60,476 bases of DNA from Lacticaseibacillus pantheris DSM 15945 = JCM 12539 = NBRC 106106 (GCF_001311175.1 NZ_BBAI01000013.1:1-60476); one strand, 5' to 3'; counted from the first letter of the stretch, positions 37,328-47,915 are shown. Numbers and translations: made by a program. The notes: generated by a model not told the origin, from the sequence alone.

Positions 37328-39137
37328 ATGTGTGGAATTATCGGAGTAGTTGGCGATGTGAATGCAACCAAGGTACTGCTAAAGGGGTTAGAGCGGCTGG
37401 AATACCGCGGTTATGATTCGGCCGGTATCTTTGTGCATGACCGTAATAATGGTGGGCAACTAATTAAAGAAGTCGGGCGGATTAAGCGCTTGGAGGCCAA
37501 GGTCCCAGCGGAACTGACGGGCACCCTAGGCATTGGTCACACCCGGTGGGCCACGAACGGTAAGCCCACGGTTGCTAACGCACATCCGCACGTTTCTGCG
37601 GACGGCCGGTTCTACCTCGTGCATAACGGTGTGCTGCAAAATGCTGCTGAGTTGCGCGCTCAGTACCTTCCGGACGTCCAAATGGCGAGTGATACCGATA
37701 CGGAAGTTGCCGTGCAGTTAATTGCGCAGTTTGTCATGGCGGGCGCTTCGGTTGTCGAAGCCTTCAGCACGTGATGCAACTGGTCGACGGCTCTTACGCC
37801 TTTGCGCTAGCTGACCGCGATGATGGGGACACGCTGTACGTGGCTAAGAACAAGTCACCATTGTTAATTGGTGTTGGCGATGGCTTTAACGCGGTGGGTA
37901 GTGACGCGTTGGCGCTACTGGACCGGACGCACGAATTTATGGAAATACACGACCAGGAACTGGCGGTGCTCACCGCCGACAACGTACAACTCATGACCAT
38001 GGATGGCGACCTGGTTGTACGGGATACCTTTACGGTGGACGTGAGCGAGGGTGACGGTGACCTGGGTGCGTACCCGTTCCACATGTTGAAGGAAATTGAT
38101 GAACAGCCAGTCGTGATGCGGCGGTTGCTCGCGGCCTACCTGGACGAAAACGGGACGGTTAACTTGCCGGATAACCTCTTGCAGGCTTTGGCTGAAGCCG
38201 ACCAGCTCTACTTTGTTGCTGCTGGTACCAGTTATCACGCTAGCATGGTCGGGGCCGCCTCATGGAGGAGTACGCACATACGCCAGCGCACGCCTACCTG
38301 GCTTCCGAGTTTGGCTACCACCAGCCATTGTTGACGGGCAAGCCCATGTTTGTCTTTTTAACTCAAAGTGGCGAGACGGCGGATATTCGGCAGGTGTTGG
38401 TGAAGGTCAAGGAACAGGGTTACCCGACGTTAACGATTACCAACGTGCCAACGTCGACGCTGGCCCGCGAGGCGGATTACGCGCTCAACCTCCACGCTGG
38501 TCCCGAAATTGCGGTTGCCTCGACTAAGGCGTACACGGCGCAGGTTGCCACTACGGCTTTGGTGGCAAAGGCCCTGGGCGTAGCCAAAGGGGTGGCGGAC
38601 GCTGCCGCGTGGGATATCGGCCACGAACTGACATTGGTTGCCGATACGCAGCAGGCGTTAGTCGACCAGAAGGATGCGGTCCACGATTTAGCGCAGGGAG
38701 CGCTGGCAACCACTCGTAACGCGTTTTATATCGGTCGTGGCCTGGACTACTACGTCGCACTGGAAGCGGCCTTGAAGCTTAAGGAAATCTCCTACGTGCA
38801 GGCTGAGGGCTTTGCGGCGGGTGAACTAAAGCATGGCACGATTGCGCTGATTGAAAGCGGAACGCCGGTCATTGCGCTGATTAGTGACCCGGTCACTGCG
38901 GCCCACACTCGGGCCAATGCGACTGAAGCAGCGGCCCGGGGTGCAAACGTCATCCGGATTGCCACGCGCAGTTTAGCCCAGACGGGTGATGACCTCGTGA
39001 TTGATGACCTGAATCCCGCGCTGGCGCCGTTAGCGCTGATTGTACCGTGTCAGTTGCTGGCCTATTACGCTAGCCTGGATCGGGAATATGATGTTGATCG
39101 GCCACGTAATTTGGCTAAATCTGTCACCGTAGAATAG
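37328..39137 (+). CDS. glmS: Glutamine-fructose-6-phosphate transaminase, two frameshifts
   Basis: Makes glucosamine-6-P from fructose-6-P and glutamine, the entry to amino-sugar synthesis. The N-terminal Cys nucleophile is CGIIGVVGD after Met, with LEYRGYDSAGI and GHTRWATNGKP. SIS domains carry LTQSGETADIRQ and the C-terminal ARGANVIRIA, ending NLAKSVTVE. Indels near 37765 (AFQHVMQLVDGSYAF) and 38260 (GASLMEEYAHTPAHAY) split it. Joined length is about 603 residues, normal. ATG 37328 follows CAGGAGCG. Confidence 0.95.
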
Positions 39138-39178
39138 TGTCAAAGTGGGTTGCTCATGTCGGTAGCTAACCAATAGAA

Positions 39179-39217
39179 TATGGTCATGCGTGCGAAGTGT
39201 GCGTGTGGCCATTTTTT
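39179..39217 (+). terminator. Terminator after glmS
   Basis: An imperfect ATGGTCATGC/GCGTGTGGCCAT stem is followed by seven T residues. Confidence 0.7.
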
Positions 39218-39345
39218 TGTTGATATGCGTATCGGCTGCTAGTAGTTTATCCGACCGGGTATGATTATTATCCGAACGGACTTGGTTTCACGCTTGGATT
39301 TCGTTACACTAGTGAGCGAACATTAAATCGGTTGGGGTGACGGTT

Positions 39346-39861
39346 ATGCACGTATTGTGGATGGGAATTCGACGTAATGGCTGGTTAGTAGTTGCGCTGG
39401 CTGTATTAGTATTACTGTTTATAAGCAGTTCGATGACCTTTCATCAACAAAACGCCGCGCCACTACTTGAGCGAATTTTAGCGAATAAACCAGCTTACAA
39501 TTTGGTTGCCCGGATTCACTGGCACTACGCTGGTAGCTCAGTCAGCGTGGCCAGCGAGGGTTACTTTGGGGTAATACAGTTTCTCATTCGCAAGTTAGCG
39601 CATTTTGGCTCCTACTTTGTACTCGGATTGTCGCTGTACATGGGGACGAGGCGGCATATTCCGGCCTGGTGGTTGCGGGTGGTCATGGTACCCTTGACGT
39701 GTGCTGGTTGTGCGGCCCTGGATGAATTTCACCAAATGCTGACGGGTGACCGGTCGCCTTTGTTTCAGGACGTCATTTTGGATACTACCGGAGCGGTTTG
39801 CGGAATGTTGGTCGTAATGTTGATATTACTTGCATTCCGGCGCCGACGGGCATTGAACTAG
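39346..39861 (+). CDS. VanZ-like membrane protein
   Basis: About 171 residues with four membrane segments. RKLAHFGSYFVLGLSLYMG and ALDEFHQMLTGDRSPLFQDVILDTTGAV, quoted in part as DEFHQMLTGDRSP and DVILDTTGA, are the VanZ signature (H-F, E-xx-Q, R, D-xx-xN/T-G). Function in most species is unknown; a few members affect teicoplanin or antimicrobial susceptibility. ATG 39346 follows GGGGTGA. It ends about 68 bases ahead of yebC. Confidence 0.85.
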   Translation: MHVLWMGIRRNGWLVVALAVLVLLFISSSMTFHQQNAAPLLERILANKPAYNLVARIHWHYAGSSVSVASEGYFGVIQFLIRKLAHFGSYFVLGLSLYMGTRRHIPAWWLRVVMVPLTCAGCAALDEFHQMLTGDRSPLFQDVILDTTGAVCGMLVVMLILLAFRRRRALN

Positions 39862-39928
39862 CGCTGGGTATTTGCTATACTATTAACGATTTTGTGTTTC
39901 ACACATACCGTAGAAAGAGGGTTTATTC

Positions 39929-40673
39929 ATGTCAGGACATTCCAAATGGCATAACATTCAGGGGCGTAAGAACGCCCAGGATGCTAAGCGCGGCAAAATT
40001 TTCCAAAAAAATCTCCCGTGAGTTATTCATGGCTGCAAAGCAAGGTGGTTCGGACCCTGACGGCAATCCCCAACTGCGGTTGATGATGGACAAAGCCAAG
40101 GCGGCCAACATGCCGAAGGACAACATTAAGCGTGCGTTGGACAAAGCCGATGGTGGAGACGACACGAGTTACGATGAAGTAACCTACGAAGGTTACGGGC
40201 CAAACGGTATCGGTATTTTCGTTGAGGCCATGACTGATAACAAGAACCGTACTAGTTCAGATGTCCGCGTGGCGATCACTCGTCATGGTGGTACGATGGC
40301 TGGTGCCGGTGCCGTTGCGTACATGTTCGACCGTATGGGACAGATTGTTATCAGTCGTGAAGACTTGGACCAGTCCGAAGACGACATGCTCGAAGACGTT
40401 TTGGAGGCTGGTGGGGATGACCTACAGTCGACGGACGAAGAGTTTACCGTTTTCACTGATCCTAAGGAATTCACTGCGGTTCGCGACGCGCTTGGAGCCA
40501 AGGGCTACAAGTTCGAGTCAGCCGATTTGGCCATGGTGCCACAAAACAAGGTTGAAGTTCCAGCCGAAAAGGTTGAGACCTTCCAGGGCTTGCTGGATGC
40601 GTTGGATGAGTTAGACGACGTGACGGATGTTTACACCAACGCCGAATGGCCAGAAGACGAGACAGCAGAATAA
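39929..40673 (+). CDS. yebC: YebC/PmpR family regulatory protein, one frameshift
   Basis: Conserved three-domain protein acting in transcription control or relief of ribosome stalling. It starts [20 protein letters not shown] and continues [13 protein letters not shown] in another frame because an A7 run (40005-40011) should be A6. Later motifs are [30 protein letters not shown] and [15 protein letters not shown]. Joined length is about 247 residues, normal. A strong terminator follows. Confidence 0.94.
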
Positions 40674-40700
40674 TCATGATAATTTAATAGTACTTATTGA

Positions 40701-40740
40701 TAGCGTACAGCCGGTAATTTTGGGGCTGTACGCTTTTTTT
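40701..40740 (+). terminator. Terminator after yebC
   Basis: AGCGTACAGCC pairs perfectly with GGCTGTACGCT across about 11 bases, followed by seven T residues. Confidence 0.92.
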
Positions 40741-40888
40741 AGTTGATTTGTTTGGTCAACTGCTGCTACTTTGTGCACCACCTCACCCGGGTACGTCGAC
40801 ATGTTGCGAAAAAGGTGACATTTTTTTTCGACCGCGGGTAGTCAACCGCGGATATTTGCGAAATCTCTTTGTGTAAGGGGGTGTTGTT

Positions 40889-41773
40889 TTGAATGAAATT
40901 TTGTCGGTGTTATTTGATGCGCACGCAGAATCGGCCAGCGATGTGTACTTGCTTCCGTCCGGTGACCATTATCAGGTCACCGTGCGGTACCCGGGCACGT
41001 TAACTGAGAGTCAACGTGTGCCGCTGAGTGTGGGGCAGCGGTGGATCAACTACTTGAAGTACCACGCGGGCATGAATGTATCTGAACACCGACGGGTACA
41101 ACAGGTGCGTGGATGTGCCATGAGGTGGGGTGCTACCTGCGATTAAGTACGACGGGGGATTTTCAAAATTGCGAGTCGCTAGTGGTGCGGTTGATTGCCC
41201 CGGTACCGAAATTGAACACCGTTACACGTCCTGTAGTGACGGCGTTAGTTGAGGTGCTGGCAAAGCGCGGTTTGATGGTCATGACTGGTCCGACTGGTTC
41301 GGGCAAGACAACTTTGATGTATCAGGTTGCCAAAGAATTGTCGTCCGAACGGATGGTGATGACCATTGAAGACCCCGTGGAGATTCACGAGCCGAATTTT
41401 TTTACAGTTGCAAGTCAACGCGGCGGCGGGAATGACATACGCTGCGTTACTCAAAGCTGCTTTGCGTCACCGGCCCGACGTGGTGATTATTGGTGAACTA
41501 CGTGATGAGGAGACCGCCCGCGCGGCGTGTGAGGCGGCGCTCGCTGGCCATATCGTGTTGGCAACTCTGCACACGCGGGGTCCTTTAGACGTACCAATGC
41601 GTATGCGTAGTTTGGGGGTACCCATCAACCTTATCGAGAGTGCATTACGGGCATCCGCTCAGGTCAAGCTGGTTCCGGGCCCGCCATTACACCCTGACGT
41701 ATCCATGTGGCGATGGCGCGACGGTCGGGAACGGCCAATCAATGTGCATCGGGAGGTAGCGAATGGGGACTAG
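40889..41773 (+). CDS. comGA: Competence pseudopilus ATPase ComGA, two frameshifts
   Basis: Traffic ATPase that drives assembly of the DNA-uptake pseudopilus. It reads ASDVYLLPSGDHYQVTVR, then Walker A GPTGSGKTT, MTIEDPVEIHEP (Asp box), and RPDVVIIGELRDEETARAA with GHIVLATLHT (His box). The frame changes near 41104 (GG for GGG) and at a T7 run (41397-41403). The zinc-site cysteines seen in some GspE relatives are absent. Joined length is about 294 residues, short but normal for Lactobacillales. It starts at a TTG after AAGGGGGTG and overlaps comGB. Confidence 0.9.
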
Positions 41774-42739
41774 ACGGTTACCAATTAGCATGCAGGCCGA
41801 AGTGTGCGAGCATATGGGTACTTGCTACGCTCGGGTTTTAACGTGGCGGATGCGCTGGCATTCATGACGGTGAGGTGGCCGCGGCGAGCACCGACGTTTG
41901 AACAGCTGATTGAGGCGGTAAGTAATGGTACTGAATTGGCGGACGCACTTCATGCCGTGGGGTTTGCACCGGTCGTTTCAACGCAGGTGGCTTTGGCTGG
42001 AGCCCACGGCAGCCTTGCAGACACGCTCGGTACCACTGCCCAGTACCTACAGTTACTTCGCCGGACCCGGGGGCGGTTGTGGCAACTGTTAATGTACCCA
42101 CTCGTGTTATTGGTTGTTTTGGGGTTCCTAGAAGTAGGAATCGTTTACTGGGTATTACCGCAGCTAACGCAAAAACAGCCGGTAATACCGTGGCCGCAAA
42201 TTATTGTGGTAGCGGTGATTGTGGGCGTTTGCGTACTGGCTATTTGGTTTATTCGTGTGCTTGATAGCGCGGGGCGGTATCAGTTATTGCGGCGTTGGCC
42301 GGTGATTGGCGGAATGCTAACCCGGTATTATCAGTATGAGTTTACCGTTGGTGCTGGCACCTTTCTGCGCGGTGGGCAAGATTTAGCGGGATACTGCCGC
42401 TATTTAGCCCGGTTGGATGCTGGTCCATTAACGTCTTTGGGGAGACGGGTGGTGGACGGTTTGGCCGAAGGGGAAGCACTAAACGCTGTGCTCAAGGATC
42501 CATTGGTGCCGGCGGGCGTGACCCGGTTGTTGTCCTTGGGGCAAAGTCAGGCCGAGTTTGCGCAAACGGTGGAGACGTACGCTAAGGGGTTATTTGCTGA
42601 CTTACAGGCCCGGATGAATAAAATGCTGGCCTTAATTCAGCCGCTATTGTTTTTAGTGATTGGGGTGCAGATTGTGGTGATGTATACACGCCTTTTACTA
42701 CCGCTGTATTCAAAGAAAGAGTCCACAATATTAGGATAG
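41763..42739 (+). CDS. comGB: Competence pseudopilus membrane protein ComGB, one frameshift, operon cut downstream
   Basis: Polytopic inner-membrane platform of the pseudopilus (GspF family). Two GspF repeats are seen: YLLRSGFNVADALAFM with LADTLGTTAQYLQLL, and GTFLRGGQDLAGYCRYL with FADLQARMNKMLALIQPLLFLVIG, quoted here in part. Three hydrophobic segments are clear. The frame changes near 41800. The protein ends KKESTILG, and no comGC follows; an integrase operon terminator begins 14 bases later. The last residues may come from the inserted phage. Confidence 0.85.
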
Positions 42740-42753
42740 ACTAGGACGCATAA

Positions 42754-42785
42754 AAAAACGCGTGGCCATAGCGTTGCCACGCGAA
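42754..42785 (-). terminator. Terminator of the integrase gene at the prophage edge
   Basis: On the minus strand CGCGTGGC pairs with GCCACGCG across nine bases, followed by a T7 tract. It also marks the left border of phage DNA. Confidence 0.9.
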
Positions 42786-42806
42786 TATCGAAAAACATAA
42801 TTAGCA

Positions 42807-44042
42807 TTAGTTTGACCGTTTCTTACGTGTTGGCGGAGTATTTGACGGAACCATGGTTTTTGTTCCGTCGAGGTCAGAAAATGTCCTAAACACTGATAGT
42901 GCGGCATTGTCAGTTGGTCGGGTGTAGTCCAGGGTCATTCGTTCCGTCGTGTGACCGAGGTAATGCATCACTCCGTCTGCGAGGCACCGTTATTTAATGC
43001 AACGGTGGCGAAGTAATGGCGGAATGCGTGCGGGTGCATGTAGGTGCCATTGACGATGTTAACCTTGCTACACAAGTAGCGTGGTCGGCTTGTCGATACC
43101 GGTGTTCCCAGCTGGTCCAGCCAAAGCCAGTCGTATTTTTCTCCAGTGCGACCATTTCGGCGGCGGATGTTTTTGGACATGAGTATGGCATGATGGAGGA
43201 TTTCAACCATTTTACCGTCAAGGGCGATAGTTCGATTACTCCCAAGAGTTTTTAAAGGCTGTGGTCCTTCCTCGTCTATGAGCCGCTGGTGTCTGATATT
43301 TACCAGTGCAATTTCAGCGTTGTTGACTTCGTCCTTTCTAAATTCGATATCATCGACCATGAGACCCAATACCTCGCCTCGCCGCATGCCGGTATTTGCC
43401 ATCACGGCAATCATATCAAATTCATACTGCGTCAAAACCTCTTGCGCTGTCACCAGCCAATCAGCAATCTTATCCGCGTCGACTTCAACCTTCACCGGCG
43501 TTATGCGGGGGATGCTTAAACCTAAAATGTGATTGCGGTCTAGCATTTCGTTTTTGACGGCGTCATTCATGATGCCTTTTAGGCGGTCGTACATTGACTT
43601 TAGGGTGGAAGGCGCAAACCCATCATCTCGATATTTATTCAGCAGTCGTTGGACGAGTGGCCGTCTAATGTCAATCAGCTTCATGTTGCCGATTGTCTTC
43701 TTCCAGTAGTTGTTATAGAGTTGTGTGGCGATTGCAGCGGTCCCTGGTCGCCACGATCCGGAACTAGTCTTCTGTTCCAATTGCTGCCTCCACGCCTGGT
43801 CTAATGTGATTTGTCCAGTTCGTATGTTGGCGTAATTGTCCACTGCTAGATCACGCTCAAACGTCTTAAGGACAGCCTCCGCGTCTCGGACAGAACGTAG
43901 TCCCTGTTTACTGAACTCATCTGCCTTTCCGTACATATTTCTAAATCCTTCGCGCACACGGTAACGTGTGCCTTTTTTTAGTTTCGTAGCTGTAAACGTT
44001 GGGGTGACGCGGTACTGGTGTATATTCTCGTTTCTCTGCCAT
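42807..44042 (-). CDS. int: Tyrosine-type phage integrase, two frameshifts
   Basis: Site-specific recombinase for insertion and excision. MAEKREYTPVPRHPNVYSYE precedes an Arm-binding AP2-like N-terminus (KKGTRYRVREGF), then a SAM-like core-binding domain. The catalytic domain has TGMRRGEVLGL (first Arg), HPHAFRHYFATVAL (H-x-x-R), YLGHTT (second His) and the nucleophile Tyr in TLDYTR. An A7 run (minus strand, 43979-43973) should be A6, and one base is missing near 42978. ATG 44042 follows GAGGAGGAAC. Joined length is about 411 residues, normal. Confidence 0.92.
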
Positions 44043-44297
44043 TTTTGTTCCTCCTCGAAATCTGTACGAATACCCATATGCGTACAAACGTATGTTCGGC
44101 GCGACTGTTAAATAAAAGCCATAAATGGGCATCTATTTTTGCTTATTTAGTTGATGGGCCTTTTTTTCTAAAATCTTTCTAAAATCTTTTTAAAGCGGCG
44201 GGGGGTTGTGGAATTCTTAAGTAAAGTTATTTCTACTGTTCCAAATCTAGAATAATTAAGGTGTTTTATGGGGAAAATAGCCTTATACATGAAAGTA
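44043..44297. other. Spacer at the boundary of an AT-rich island
   Basis: Base composition drops abruptly here. A minus-strand hairpin GCC-CATTTAT-GGC followed by TTTTATTT (about 44106-44130) may end the island operon. The rest carries the integrase promoter and AT-rich sequence with no gene. Confidence 0.45.
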
Positions 44298-44871
44298 TTA
44301 AATGATTTTATATTTTTTTAGCATTTTATTGTTTATAAGGGATTCTCTAGATAGTTCTGTAGACACGAATGACAGTACATCTAAACTTTCAGGCTTTTTA
44401 TCGTGAATAATTTCAGAGTATTCAGAGAACATTGATTCTAAGATAGAAACAGATGCTTTTTCTATAACATTCGAAGGTATTTTTTTTAATGTCATCTTTT
44501 ATATATCTAAAAAAAATTCTCCTTGAATTTGTTCATATCTTTTATTAGTTAAATTTGATTGTGATTCATCATAAATACATAAAAGCAACTTTAGATTTAA
44601 GTCGGATTGTATTCTAAATAATGATTGCAGTGACATAATGTTTCGAGTAATGAAGGAGTAGAGAATTTGATTATATAAAGTTTCTACGTCAAACAACATT
44701 GCTGAGTATAAATTATTATTTGAATACCGTTTTGTGATTTCGACAAGCGTGTAGGTTTCAACCAGTAAATTTAAAAACTGTTTGTCTTTACTACTAGTAA
44801 TAATTTTTGATTTTGGTAAATACTCATTCTCGAGCTTTTTTTATTTCATCAACTGTATTTTGCAAATTCAT
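44298..44871 (-). CDS. Hypothetical protein C of the AT-rich ParA island, frameshifted
   Basis: No family recognised. From ATG 44871 the frame reads MNLQNTVDEIKK, then LENEYLPKSKIITSSKDKQF after a T7 run (44836-44842), MLFDVETLYNQILYSF, and finally IPSNVIEKASVSILESMF after two more runs (44509-44516 and 44480-44487). Correcting each run by one base gives a single protein of about 190 residues, mostly helical and lysine/serine rich. It starts one base before the stop of the upstream gene, so it is translationally coupled to it. It could also be two shorter genes. Confidence 0.55.
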
Positions 44872-45337
44872 TTATTTGTAATTTCCCCTAGAATATTTAT
44901 CCAAAAGCTGATCTATATAATTAGCTTTTCCAGTTCTTTTTTTTTGTTTGTGCATTTTTATTGGATTTACTCTCGTTTTCGTTTATTTCTGTCGAGGATT
45001 CTTCAGAATTATCTTTAAAGTTCTTTAGTAATTCTTCGGCCTTTTTAATAAAAATGAGTAGAGCGGTATCATCGGCACGATAAAGTTCAGATATTAATCT
45101 AGCGATTATTTGTGGCCTAGCCTTTAATAAATAGTCTTTAATTTCTATTTTCAGAGGTAAGCTGTCAACAAAAGGTTTTATATCAATATTATGTTTAAAA
45201 ATATCAGTAGATTTTAAAATAGCTCCATATATTGAAATAAGATTATATCGAACTTCAATTGTCGTAGATGATTTGGTTAGATTGGAAATGTTTTGAAGTG
45301 CTAATTGCTCAGTGGTTTGATTTTTGAGATTCGTCAT
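44872..45337 (-). CDS. Hypothetical protein B of the AT-rich ParA island, ParB-like position
   Basis: About 154 residues from ATG 45337 (RBS AGGAGA). The N-terminal half is helical (TNLKNQTTEQLALQNISNLT), and a long acidic and lysine-rich linker (SEESSTEINENESKSNKNAQ) follows. After an A9 run (44937-44945) corrected to A8, a basic end reads KKRTGKANYIDQLLDKYSRG. It starts inside the end of the ParA-like gene, as ParB-type partners often do, but I see no ParB/HTH motif, so the partner role is inference. Confidence 0.55.
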
Positions 45338-46201
45338 ATTTTTCAATCTCCTGTAATAGCTCAACTGTAATTTCGTCTATAGCATTTTTTTAAGGTGGCA
45401 TTGTTGCCGTTTGATATAACGTAATTTAATCGTTGCGTAGCTAATCCATCTTGCTTTGGAAAAACTGATGAAAATTTGTGAAATTTTGAAAAATGGTCTG
45501 AATTTTCGATGTCGGACTTTATAGCGGCTTCTCTTGAAGCTTTTTTTATCGTATTTAGTGAAAATAATTCCCAAGTTATGAATTGGTTTTATGAAAAAAA
45601 AGTGTCGACAAAAGTGCCCTTAATTTTGTCTATCACTTCGCTAAGTAAATCAATCCCCAAAGCAGAATATGCATCGGGTTTGACAGGATGATATAGAAAT
45701 CGCTGGCTAGTGCTGCTGAGATTGTGTAAGACGAATATGTTGGGGGACAATCAATTAATATAAAGTCGAAACCTCCATCACCCGTCAAATTATACGCCTG
45801 AATTGTGTTTCTTAAAGATTGTTCAGTATCTCCATTTGAGTTTTTCCGTAAAAAAACAGAATCTAGGCTCCCAGGGATAATGCTTAAAGTTGATGTTAGT
45901 TCCACAATTAACTGATCTTTGTCTGGGGGAGTCACTTTGCTTTCATTATACAAATTATTTATTGAAGGTAAATTTTCCACCTTATCATGCATGTCTTTAA
46001 CTGTAGAAACTTTTGAGGTGTCAATTACGTCGTAAATTTCAAAAATACTTTGCGTTAAGTTTGCTTGCGGATCTAAATCAACTAGCAGTACTTTTTTTTA
46101 TTGTACTTATCAGAGGATAGTAGTATGCCAATTTCCTTGGTTAAAGTTGTTTTTGCTACCCCACCTTTCATATTAATGAAACTAATTACTTTTCCCGCCA
46201 T
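45309..46201 (-). CDS. ParA-family ATPase, several homopolymer frameshifts
   Basis: Deviant Walker A ATPase. MAGKVISFINMKGGVAKTTL holds the KGGVAKTT P-loop, VLLVDLDPQANLT is the A' motif, and FDFILIDCPPTYSSYT the Walker B region. The C-terminal part reads ALGIDLLSEVIDKI, LGIIFTKYD, VFPKQDGLATQR and ends LLQEIEKYDESQ. Four runs (around 46092-46099, about 45673, about 45546 and about 45388) each need a one-base correction. Joined length is about 297 residues, normal for ParA/Soj. AGGAGGAAGC precedes ATG 46201. It lies in DNA of roughly 30 percent GC inside a GC-rich prophage. Confidence 0.75.
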
Positions 46202-46337
46202 AATGCTTCCTCCTAATTATACATTTAGTGTTTATTGGTCTTAGTCTCAGCTATATGTATTTTAGACAATATCAAAATTTTGCATCTTTACATTCCCAGC
46301 AGCTGCTTCTTCTTTGCGTCGAATGTGTTAAATAAAA

Positions 46338-46356
46338 GCCCCAAGTAGGGGCAGGT
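46338..46356 (-). terminator. Terminator of the lysogeny-side operon
   Basis: On the minus strand GCCCCTACTTGGGGC forms a tight hairpin followed by TTTTATTT, directly after the membrane protein gene. Confidence 0.8.
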
Positions 46357-46358
46357 CG

Positions 46359-47023
46359 TTAAATTGTGTACCAAGTGAAATGACGATAGTCGCTATACAT
46401 TGAGTGACCGAATGCCTGTTTGCCAACCCAGAATGTGGTGTATTTTAGGTCGGCATCTTTTTTTCTTACCAGTAATTTTTTTGAATAGACGCGTCGGCAG
46501 AATTGATTGCCGAAATAGCGTCGGATGTTTTTTTGGTCATCGGAATTGTTGTAGAAACCAACATAGGTCAGAACCTTTAACGTTCCATCTTTATGATATG
46601 TGATTTTCCGTACTGATAATGCCCAAGTAAAAGCATCGTCCGGATCAGTCTGTGTCTGATTGCCATTATCATCCAATGTGCCTTTGGCCCAACCTTTGTC
46701 TAGCCAAAGCTGATGGGCAATTTCCTTATTGATCTTGGCAAGATTAGCGGCCTGCTTAGCTTTCTTAGCTGCTTTCTTGCTGGAGTTTTTGTCCGCCTTT
46801 ATCTTGGAAGCCTGGGCTTCCTGATTTTTGCTGGCGGATGTGTCGGGATCCTTCGGCATTGATACTAGGAATAATACGATCCCAGCTACCAGCGCAATTC
46901 CTGCAATGCCAGACCATCGCAAATATTTATGTCTGTTTGTTGTGCTGATTCCCCCCATGATTAGGAGAACCAATCCGCAAATCAACGCCACTACAATGAC
47001 GAGAAAAAAAATAGTGTATACAA
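46359..47023 (-). CDS. Two-helix membrane protein of the lysogeny module, frameshifted start
   Basis: Two N-terminal membrane segments (LVIVVALICGLVLLIMGG and GIAGIALVAGIVLFLVSM) are followed by a lysine/alanine-rich linker (NSSKKAAKKAKQAANLAKIN) and an extracellular or cytoplasmic domain ending DYRHFTWYTI. A TTG at 47023 after GGGAGTGAG reads into the frame if the T8 run behind it is T9. Position after CI and ImmA is common for superinfection-exclusion or immunity accessory proteins, but no family is recognised. About 221 residues. Confidence 0.6.
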
Positions 47024-47041
47024 ACTTCTCACTCCCAGAAT

Positions 47042-47442
47042 TTATTTGTAGTACTCCAAAATCTTTTGTTCCGCCGCGTCGCGAAGGCATGATGCAGGGC
47101 CAATGCGTTCATAAACACATCGACGTTGGCATTTTCTTGGTCAACGTCTTGAAAATAGGCAGGGACAAGTAAGCTAAGTCCGTACATGTTGGCCGCCATT
47201 TCCATCCGGCCCTCGTACGGACTGTATCTTAGGATACCCACATCTCCATTTTCGATGTGCCCTATTTCGTGTGCAAGTTGAAACGGCAGCTCCCGCGGCT
47301 GGTGCCAGATAGAATTAATGAGCACCATTCTGGAATCGCAATCGCTCATCGGCACAGAGAAAGGAGTCTTCATCGGTTGTATGATAACTCCGATATGATC
47401 GTCCAGGGCAATGTTAATCATTCTGCTTAGCAAATCGTTCAT
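47042..47442 (-). CDS. ImmA/IrrE-family metallopeptidase, one frameshift
   Basis: Zinc peptidase that cleaves or inactivates the phage CI-like repressor during induction. The active site is FQLAHEIGHIENGD (HExxH), with a downstream Glu in EMAANMYGLSLLVP. A CCC near 47090 needs one more C, after which the end reads LRDAAEQKILEYYK. About 133 residues. It overlaps the repressor gene by 4 bases, the usual ImmR-ImmA arrangement. Confidence 0.88.
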
Positions 47443-47771
47443 TTATCATCACCCCCACGGGTGCGACGAATAATCTGTTTGAATAGTTCAATGTCGTCTG
47501 GATCAACCGGACGCCCTTGGTAGGAAAGGAACGGGTTATCATCGTCCAGGTCTACTCCGTCGTCACCGTGTAGTGAATCGCTGTTGCCAATCAGGTAGTC
47601 AGTAGACACATCAAATAAACTGGCAATCGTTTTTAGGGTGGCGTAGTCTGGCTGACGTTTCCCGGATTCGTATGCTGTATATGCTGGCCTAGTAATGCCA
47701 ATTCGCTTTGCGACATCACTTTGGGTTAGGTGTTTTGCGTTCCGTAATTCTCTCAAACGTTCTGGTAACAT
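47439..47771 (-). CDS. CI-like phage repressor (XRE family)
   Basis: 110 residues. The N-terminal HTH reads LRELRNAKHLTQSDVAKRIG and ITRPAYTAYESGKRQPD, with a short acidic C-terminus (DDGVDLDDDNPF) instead of a peptidase domain, consistent with inactivation by the neighbouring ImmA. Divergent from the Cro-like gene across an operator region. AGGAGGTGCGAT precedes the ATG. Confidence 0.92.
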   Translation of the reverse strand: MLPERLRELRNAKHLTQSDVAKRIGITRPAYTAYESGKRQPDYATLKTIASLFDVSTDYLIGNSDSLHGDDGVDLDDDNPFLSYQGRPVDPDDIELFKQIIRRTRGGDDK

Positions 47772-47794
47772 ATCGCACCTCCTATCGACTAAAT

Positions 47795-47891
47795 AGTAAC
47801 AGATTGCGACACCAAAAAAAGATTCGATTCGTTACAATATTCAGTTGACATGTAACGAACCGTGACGTACTATAATAAACGTAACAGATCG
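47795..47891. promoter_or_regulatory. Lysogeny switch: four operator repeats and rightward promoter
   Basis: Four 12-base sites fit NGTAACRRAYYG: 47795-47806, 47851-47862, 47880-47891 in direct orientation and 47825-47836 inverted. The rightward promoter TTGACA (47845-47850), 17 bases, TACTAT (47868-47873) is overlapped by the site at 47851, so repressor or Cro binding would block it. Confidence 0.75.
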
Positions 47892-47915
47892 ACACATGGA
47901 AATGAGGTGATTTAC

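Noticed and set aside
45509..45691. Rightward open frame in the ParA island
   Set aside because: Shadow of the minus-strand ParA-like coding sequence, which carries the family motifs.
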